Assembly (NCBI GenBank): GCA_015493505.1
Contig: WGDA01000049.1
Location: 1-43,626, forward strand
From: Pseudomonadota bacterium
GTDB lineage: Bacteria > Desulfobacterota > S145-22
Direction: 5' to 3'
Length of the DNA: 43,626 nt
Under the pieces are notes generated by a model. It had not been told where the DNA came from. It saw only the letters and a list, made by a program, of their open reading frames with translations, and ran no database searches. Positions 38,277 to 43,626 of the stretch are shown here, piece after piece (the first letter of the stretch is position 1; each line of letters begins with the position of its first letter). The translations under genes and the position numbers were made by a program.

Positions 38277-39422
38277 TTAAACTTTCAGCAGGGATTCGAC
38301 GGTTTCCGTCTGGTGAATCCGGGCGCCCCGCTTGATGAACTCGGAGAGGAATTTCTCTGGATCGATGCACCCTTCCGGCGCCACGACGCCCTTGACCGTC
38401 ACGTAACCGTCATCCATCATCAGGGCCGCGATGGAGGCGGGAAGGCCCGTGCCCGGCGCCATCCGTCCCACCATGTCGGCGGTGTAGGTGACTCGGTTCT
38501 CCCCCCGGATGCCCTTCACGATGACCTTCAGCCCCGAGGCCTGGGGTCCGTTGTCCCGGCCCTCGGGAATCTTTTCCCACATCTTCAGGGTCAGGTCGTA
38601 AGGAACCACCTTCGTGCCCCCCTTCAGTTCGACAGGTTCCGTGCTCAAAAAGCCCGTGTCCCGCTGTTCCTTGATCAGCTCATCCACCCAGGAGGGGATG
38701 AGGGCACCTTTGATAATCACGTTCTTGACCCCTTCGATATACTTCGGGATGGTGATGGGCTGGGGGTGCCCCACGTAACGCATCACGCAGGTGCCGAGGG
38801 GTTCGAGGAACTGGGCCGTCTCCTCCCCGGTTCCCCCTTCCACGTGGACGAGTTTGCCGTCGATATACTGAGGAAGCTCTCCCGTGACCATGTGAAGGCT
38901 GTGGTCCCATGCGGCCCCGTGGAGCTCCGCGATGCTGACCACCCAGAACAGCTTGATCTCTTCCACCTGGTCCAGCTTGTTGGCGTACCAGCGGACCAGG
39001 ACATTGTTTGTCCCGGGGTCGGAGCCCATTCCCGTCAGGACAGTCACGCCTGCCTTCTTGGCCGCCTCGTCGATATCGGACGAGAAGAGGATGGGGACCG
39101 CTTCATAATCGTCGCAGATGTCAATGTAGTTGACACCCGCCTCCACGGCCGCACGCGCCACGGCCACCGCTGTCTTGTAGAACGGCCCCGCCGTGTTGAC
39201 GACCACGTCGTTCCCTTTGATGGCCTCCACCAGGCCGTCATGGTCGTTTACGTCGATCTTGATGAGCGAAACCTTGTCGCTCGCCCGCAACTTTTCCTGT
39301 AGCCGGTTCGGGTCGGTTACGATGTCTCCCAGCGTGACTTTCGTGATTTTATCCTGCTTGATGAGGTCCCGGGCCACACCCTGGCCCATGGTTCCCGCGC
39401 CACCTACGACAATAACCTGCAT
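38277..39422 (-). CDS. Saccharopine dehydrogenase-family NAD(P)-binding protein
   Basis: MQVIVVGGAGTMGQGVARDLIKQ...VVVNTAGPFYKTAVAVARAAVEAGVNYIDICDD. Confidence 0.93.
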   Translation of the reverse strand: MQVIVVGGAGTMGQGVARDLIKQDKITKVTLGDIVTDPNRLQEKLRASDKVSLIKIDVNDHDGLVEAIKGNDVVVNTAGPFYKTAVAVARAAVEAGVNYIDICDDYEAVPILFSSDIDEAAKKAGVTVLTGMGSDPGTNNVLVRWYANKLDQVEEIKLFWVVSIAELHGAAWDHSLHMVTGELPQYIDGKLVHVEGGTGEETAQFLEPLGTCVMRYVGHPQPITIPKYIEGVKNVIIKGALIPSWVDELIKEQRDTGFLSTEPVELKGGTKVVPYDLTLKMWEKIPEGRDNGPQASGLKVIVKGIRGENRVTYTADMVGRMAPGTGLPASIAALMMDDGYVTVKGVVAPEGCIDPEKFLSEFIKRGARIHQTETVESLLKV

Positions 39423-39909
39423 ACCTGCTCCTCCTTTGTTTTTGTTTTCAGAATAAATACCTTAGAAGCTTTCCCCCTCCCTCCACGAAAAATTGGGAGG
39501 GGCTTACGGGCGTTCCTTCTTAACGCCGTACTTCATTCAGTGCTGCAGGTATTTCTATATCTGAATGGTTCCCTTATTGTCAAGATTTCACGGGGGATGG
39601 CAAGCTTCAATCGCCCGAAGAACCAGTGACGCGAAGCACGTTTCGGCTTCCCGCGCTCTGGAAAATTTTTTTGAGAAATTTTTTCAAAAAGTGCAAGAAA
39701 CCTGACGCGCCGCGTGTAGTAAGAGATAGAAAGTAAAAAAATCAAGCCAAAGGAGGTGATGGCCCAAGACATTCAAGGCAAGAACCCATGATCACGGTTT
39801 TCCAAACGTGGATACCGGCTGACACAAGGAGAACCCTGGATGAAACGTACGGGAAGCAAGCAAGAGCCGGTAACCCTTTAACAGATGAATCAAGAGAGGA
39901 GAAATAAAG

Positions 39910-40422
39910 ATGAAAAAAATCGTAATGACAGTCAGCCTGGTCGCCTTTGTCCTGGTCGCCTTTCAGGTTATGGCGCACCCGCCGGTTAAACAGGGAGCCC
40001 CGAACCCAGGATGGGGGCAAGCCCTAACTCAGGAACAGCAAACCAAGATTGACACGCTGAGGCAACAATACATGCGGGATACCCTGGAGACACGGAAAAA
40101 GCTCATGGCGAAACGGCTGGAGCTTCGAACGCTGATGGCTCAACCTAACGCTGACGCGCAGAAAGCCAGGGCCCTGCATGATGAAATGATGGCCTTGCGG
40201 AACCAGTTGCAGAAGAAACGTTTCGATTTTCGCCTCGCCGTGAGGAAGGTTGTCCCGACCGCCGGCACTCGCTGTGGGATGTGGGGGCCTGGGAACGGTC
40301 CCGGCATGAACCGGACGGGCTGGGGCCAACATTCTCCCATGGGTCGTGGCATGGGCATGGGGTATGGCGGCGGTTATGGCCGTGGCCACGGGGGCTTCGG
40401 CGGATGCCCTGGGTGCTTTTAA
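39910..40422 (+). CDS. Spy/CpxP/ZraP-like periplasmic protein with Gly/His-rich CPGC tail
   Basis: Signal peptide; LTQEQQTKIDTLRQQYMRDTLETRKKLMAKRLELRTLMAQPNADAQKARALHDEMMALRNQLQKKRFDFRLAVRKVVP; tail GYGGGYGRGHGGFGGCPGCF. Confidence 0.88.
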   Translation: MKKIVMTVSLVAFVLVAFQVMAHPPVKQGAPNPGWGQALTQEQQTKIDTLRQQYMRDTLETRKKLMAKRLELRTLMAQPNADAQKARALHDEMMALRNQLQKKRFDFRLAVRKVVPTAGTRCGMWGPGNGPGMNRTGWGQHSPMGRGMGMGYGGGYGRGHGGFGGCPGCF

Positions 40423-40449
40423 CCCTCCTTTCCATCCTTACCCCCTGTC

Positions 40450-40481
40450 GCAGGCGGCCCTATCCCTCCGGGGCCGCCTGC
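40450..40481 (+). terminator. Strong GC hairpin between the Spy-like gene and the UGA-containing gene
   Basis: Perfect 11-bp stem gcaggcggccc / gggccgcctgc, 10-nt loop, weak T-rich tail. Confidence 0.65.
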
Positions 40482-40525
40482 CTTTGCCTTGATAAAAGAA
40501 TGGAAAACAGGTAAAAGGAAACACT

Positions 40526-40738
40526 ATGGAACGTGATCTTATTTGTTACTGTTTCGGATACACAGCCCGGGATATTATTAATGACCTGCGGGCACACGGA
40601 CGATCCACGATTTTCGAAACGATTGCCGCAGAGAAACGCGCGGGTAAATGCCACTGCGCGGATGTCAACCCCAAGGGAGGGTGATGCCTGCCGGATGTCC
40701 ACCGTGTTGTGGAACAGGCAAGACATTCCCTCTCTTAA
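40526..40738 (+). CDS. Candidate selenoprotein: BFD/CopZ-N-like [2Fe-2S] protein, 70 aa with in-frame UGA (Sec) at codon 53
   Basis: MERDLICYCFGYTARDIINDLRAHGRSTIFETIAAEKRAGKCHCADVNPKGG-U-CLPDVHRVVEQARHSLS*. SD aaagga upstream; UGA at 40682-40684; homology-like sequence continues after the UGA to TAA at 40736-40738. Missing from the supplied ORF track. Confidence 0.78.
40685..40720 (+). promoter_or_regulatory. Putative bacterial SECIS element
   Basis: Stem TGCCTG/CAGGCA (40685-40690/40715-40720) and TCCAC/GTGGA (40698-40702/40709-40713), apical loop CGTGTT (40703-40708); 18 nt between the UGA and the loop. Confidence 0.6.
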
Positions 40739-40775
40739 CGTTCCGGCTTCCCCGAAGACTTACGAGAAGCAGCGG

Positions 40776-40794
40776 CCTTGTCTTTTTGACAAGG
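40776..40794. terminator. Hairpin between convergent genes
   Basis: ccttgtc-ttttt-gacaagg perfect 7-bp inverted repeat. Confidence 0.4.
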
Positions 40795-40796
40795 TC

Positions 40797-41408
40797 TCAG
40801 GCGGTGAGTTTTTTCGCGATGGTTGCCACGTGTTTCCCCAGAAACCGCGCGCCGTCAAGCTCATTCGCGCTGGGAAAGCGGCTGCCGTCTCCGCCCGCGA
40901 TCGTGGACGCCCCGTAGGGAGAGCCGCCGGTAATCTCTCCGGAGGCCATCTGCCCCTTGAAGGTGTAGGGAAGGCCGACGATAATCATCCCGTGATGCAG
41001 CAGGGTGATGTGAAACGAGAGAAGCGTGGACTCCTGGCCCCCGTGCTGGGTGTTCGAGGACGTGAAGACGCTTCCCACCTTTCCCACCAGGGCGCCCCGC
41101 GCCCACAACTGGCCCGTGGCGTCGAGAAACTGCCGCATCTGCCCGCACATGTTCCCGAAGCGCGTAGGTGTTCCGAAGATGATGGCGTCCGCCTCTTCCA
41201 GCTCCTCCACCCGGCAAACCGGGATGCCGGCCTGCCTTGCCTGGGCGTCCAGGGCCCCCATCTTTTCGAGGACCTCCCCCGGCAGGGTTTCCGGAACCCG
41301 CCGGAGAGCCACCTCGGCGCCCTCCACCGACGCCGCGCCTTCCGCCACGGCTTTAGCCAGCGCGTGGACGTGCCCGTACAGAGAGTAATAGACGATAAGA
41401 ACCTTCAT
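40797..41408 (-). CDS. wrbA: NAD(P)H:quinone oxidoreductase, WrbA type (flavodoxin-like)
   Basis: [96 protein letters not shown]. Confidence 0.96.
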   Translation of the reverse strand: MKVLIVYYSLYGHVHALAKAVAEGAASVEGAEVALRRVPETLPGEVLEKMGALDAQARQAGIPVCRVEELEEADAIIFGTPTRFGNMCGQMRQFLDATGQLWARGALVGKVGSVFTSSNTQHGGQESTLLSFHITLLHHGMIIVGLPYTFKGQMASGEITGGSPYGASTIAGGDGSRFPSANELDGARFLGKHVATIAKKLTA

Positions 41409-41445
41409 ATTTGCCTCCTTTGATGGGTTGAACAGGGTCCGCCGA

Positions 41446-42411
41446 TTATTTTGTTTCCCCTATCAGGATGTCTCTGGTTACGTTTCGGACATCCCGGATG
41501 CCCAGCATGCCCATCGTTCTTTTCATCTCACCGGTGATGGACAGGATGACGTCCCTTACCCCTTCCTGCCCGTTCGCGGCGAGGCCATAGAGGATGGGCC
41601 GTCCCAGCCCGATCAGCGTGACCCCATACGCCAGGCCCTTCAGGACATCGCTGCCGCGCCTGAACCCTCCGTCCGCCATGATGACGATTTTTCCTCCGAC
41701 CTCTTCCACGATTTCGTCCAGGACCTGGAGAGGGTGGGGAAGGTAATCAAGGGTGTGGGCGCCGTGGTTGGACACAATAATTCCATCCGCGCCGACTTCG
41801 AGGGCCTTGGCGGCATCCTCCCGGCTGAGGATTCCCTTGAGGATGAGCGGCTTCTGAACCACCTTGCGAATTTCTTTCAACTCCGCCGTGGTCAGGGGGG
41901 CGCAGTTGAAAACCATCTGCTTGTCCAGGATCTTGGTCCCCATTCCGGAATCCACCTCCACACCGACCCAGTCCACACCGGCCTCCTGGATCTCCCTTAG
42001 GGCCTCAAGCATCTTTTCGCGATCCTTCAGGGGTTTGACATTCGCCGCCAGGGGCACGCCCGTTTCCTTGAGCGCCTTCAGGTTATTCGGAATGGGTGAC
42101 CCGGTCCACATCATGCTGCCCGCCTCTTTCAGCCCCCGGGCGACCTTGAACAGTCCCTCTTCCGTGATGGCCGTGATCGGCGTGGTCATGGCTGACATAA
42201 TCACCGGCGTGCCGAGGGTTACGCCAAGGACATCCAGAGTGGTATCGGGCTCCGGGTCGGCGTCGATGGCCCTCTGCCTGAAGGTATAGCGGTCAAAGAT
42301 TTGCCGGTTGTTGCGCAGGACGAATTCAGTCTCGACCCCTTTCAGAAAAACGCCATAGTCTTTTTCCAGCATGGCGTTCTTTCCCTTTTCATACATTTCG
42401 CTCAAGTTCAT
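41446..42411 (-). CDS. FMN-dependent alpha-hydroxyacid dehydrogenase-like protein
   Basis: [96 protein letters not shown]. Confidence 0.93.
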   Translation of the reverse strand: MNLSEMYEKGKNAMLEKDYGVFLKGVETEFVLRNNRQIFDRYTFRQRAIDADPEPDTTLDVLGVTLGTPVIMSAMTTPITAITEEGLFKVARGLKEAGSMMWTGSPIPNNLKALKETGVPLAANVKPLKDREKMLEALREIQEAGVDWVGVEVDSGMGTKILDKQMVFNCAPLTTAELKEIRKVVQKPLILKGILSREDAAKALEVGADGIIVSNHGAHTLDYLPHPLQVLDEIVEEVGGKIVIMADGGFRRGSDVLKGLAYGVTLIGLGRPILYGLAANGQEGVRDVILSITGEMKRTMGMLGIRDVRNVTRDILIGETK

Positions 42412-42438
42412 GGTTTCCTCCTGAAAATTATGGTTGTT

Positions 42439-43083
42439 TTAATATCCGAGGTTCTGGCCGACCAGTATTACGTGGATACGGCCTTCAATCATGTGGCCCT
42501 CGATAATGCTCCACATATTGCAGATGCGTTGGGGGGATCTGCAATCCGAGCAGAGGCCGGTCTTAACACAGGGGGTCTTTAGATTCAGCCGGATGGCATT
42601 GACCGGGCCGGCGTAGTGTTTGACCCTCTCCGTGGCGGATTCGAGGCTGTGGACGACCTTGTTCATGCCGACCACCAGGATGACTTTCCGGGGACCGAAT
42701 ATCATGGCCGCGACCCGGTTACCCATGCCATCCAGGTTTACGAGCCTGCCGTCCAAGGTAATGGCGTTGCTACTTGCGATCATCACGTCCGCCAGAAACC
42801 CTCTACGCCTGCGTTCAAATCCCTCTTCGGCTGAGATCCCAGGCTCGTAGGGGTCAATGAGCGTGACCTCTGGAAGGTTGGAAATATTCTCCCATAGGTT
42901 CATACCTACCGTGGTCATCGAACCGCAACGAAAGACGCTGGCGCCCTTCGGGATCATGGAGAGGATTTCTTCTCTGGCCTGTTCGGCGGAAGGCGCGTAA
43001 CTTCCCTCCATTCGGCGCTTCTCGAGGTTTCTGATAATCTCTTTCGCGATTTCTTCATTCCATTTCATCTGGTTCGGGTCCAT
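42439..43083 (-). CDS. LUD (DUF162)-domain protein with C-terminal Cys cluster
   Basis: IPKGASVFRCGSMTTVGMNLWENI; MIASSNAITLDGRLVNLDGMGNRVAAMIFGPRKVILVVGMNKVV; CVKTGLCSDCRSPQRICN. Confidence 0.88.
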   Translation of the reverse strand: MDPNQMKWNEEIAKEIIRNLEKRRMEGSYAPSAEQAREEILSMIPKGASVFRCGSMTTVGMNLWENISNLPEVTLIDPYEPGISAEEGFERRRRGFLADVMIASSNAITLDGRLVNLDGMGNRVAAMIFGPRKVILVVGMNKVVHSLESATERVKHYAGPVNAIRLNLKTPCVKTGLCSDCRSPQRICNMWSIIEGHMIEGRIHVILVGQNLGY

Positions 43084-43173
43084 TTTTTGCCTCCTTTTTT
43101 TAGAATAGGTTTTTTTCGAGTTCCACTTTACAACTCCGCCTATGTACTACGGTTCTCACGGGAGCGCCATGCA

Positions 43174-43477
43174 TCAGAAATCGATATCGATCCGTAGCGA
43201 GTCAAGGAATTTGTTGAAAGCTGTAAAGATCTCCATGACGCCAAGGGCCTCTATGATTTCCGCGTCTGATGCGCCGGCGTCACGGACAGACTGAAATTCA
43301 GAATCAGTGATGTCCAAAGGCGCTTTGCTGGCCTTGCGGGAAAATTCGATGAGTGCCTTTTCCTTGGTGTCGAAATCACTGTCTCCGATATCCAGTTTTA
43401 TTTTTCTGATTTCTTCATCTGTAACCCCGATGGATTTCAACGCTGCTGAGTGGGCGTCCACGCAGTATTTGCAACTG
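43174..43477 (-). pseudogene. Carboxymuconolactone decarboxylase/AhpD-like, apparently lacking its N-terminal helix
   Basis: Reading through to the CxxC motif gives NSCKYCVDAHSAALKSIGVTDEEI... Immediately upstream the frame runs into a palindrome (43477-43505), not the usual pre-CxxC helix. Confidence 0.6.
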
Positions 43478-43505
43478 TTGGCGACTCGCTGCGCTCGTCG
43501 CCAAC
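43477..43505. repeat. Palindrome gttggcgac-tcgctgcgctc-gtcgccaac
   Basis: Perfect 9-bp inverted repeat with an 11-nt loop; a related gttggc...gccaac palindrome ends the window at 43595-43626. Confidence 0.85.
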
Positions 43506-43626
43506 GTGAACGAGAGCTGAGCTGACGCTCCCGCTCTTTGTTGGCTTTGATAATGGGAGAACTTTTAGTAGAATAGGAAAAAGAGAAATAATTCGTTGGC
43601 TCGAGCGCTGATTCGCGATCGCCAAC

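Noticed and set aside
40533-41423. 296-aa plus-strand ORF
   Set aside because: Out of frame with the BFD-like gene, then antisense to wrbA; no domain similarity.
1-43626. tRNA/rRNA genes, phage or IS transposase genes
   Set aside because: No tRNA-like cloverleaf, rRNA segment, transposase or integrase was recognised; absence by eye is not proof.

Overview
The window looks like chromosome from a GC-rich, motile bacterium. Family content suggests Desulfobacterota (deltaproteobacteria-like), which is an inference. The backbone is a flagellar cluster at about 23.4-36.9 kb: small locus protein, DUF2802-like, FliK-like, FlhB-C/FlhX-like, flgF, flgG, flgA, flgH, flgI, flgJ(N), flgM, flgN, flgK, flgL, csrA, fliW. 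Readable sigma-28-like and sigma-54-like promoters sit at its operon heads. Flanking genes include an RdhA-like Fe-S protein with a FadR-type regulator, cardiolipin synthase, two large soluble multi-PAS hybrid histidine kinases, an ADP-forming acyl-CoA synthetase-like protein, RarD, MurJ, metallo-beta-lactamase (MBL) fold proteins, an acyl-CoA carboxyltransferase, 3-hydroxyacyl-CoA dehydrogenase, an M48 lipoprotein protease, aminotransferase plus saccharopine dehydrogenase-like, a Spy/ZraP-like protein, WrbA, an FMN-dependent alpha-hydroxyacid dehydrogenase, a LUD protein and a carboxymuconolactone decarboxylase (CMD) fragment. The most interesting item is absent from the ORF track. At 40526-40738 a small BFD/CopZ-like [2Fe-2S] protein has an in-frame UGA exactly where the family carries the first Cys of a CC motif (NPKGG-U-CLPDV). 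A SECIS-like hairpin follows at the expected distance, so this is a candidate selenoprotein. Other points: an ODP-like diiron/GGDEF pair that reads as one gene split by a 1-nt frameshift, a tandem palindromic repeat whose first copy encodes the C-terminus of a histidine kinase, shared insertion modules in FlgK and a very long FlgL, and a CMD gene that loses its N-terminus at a palindromic element. All calls are by eye. No database search or folding program was run.
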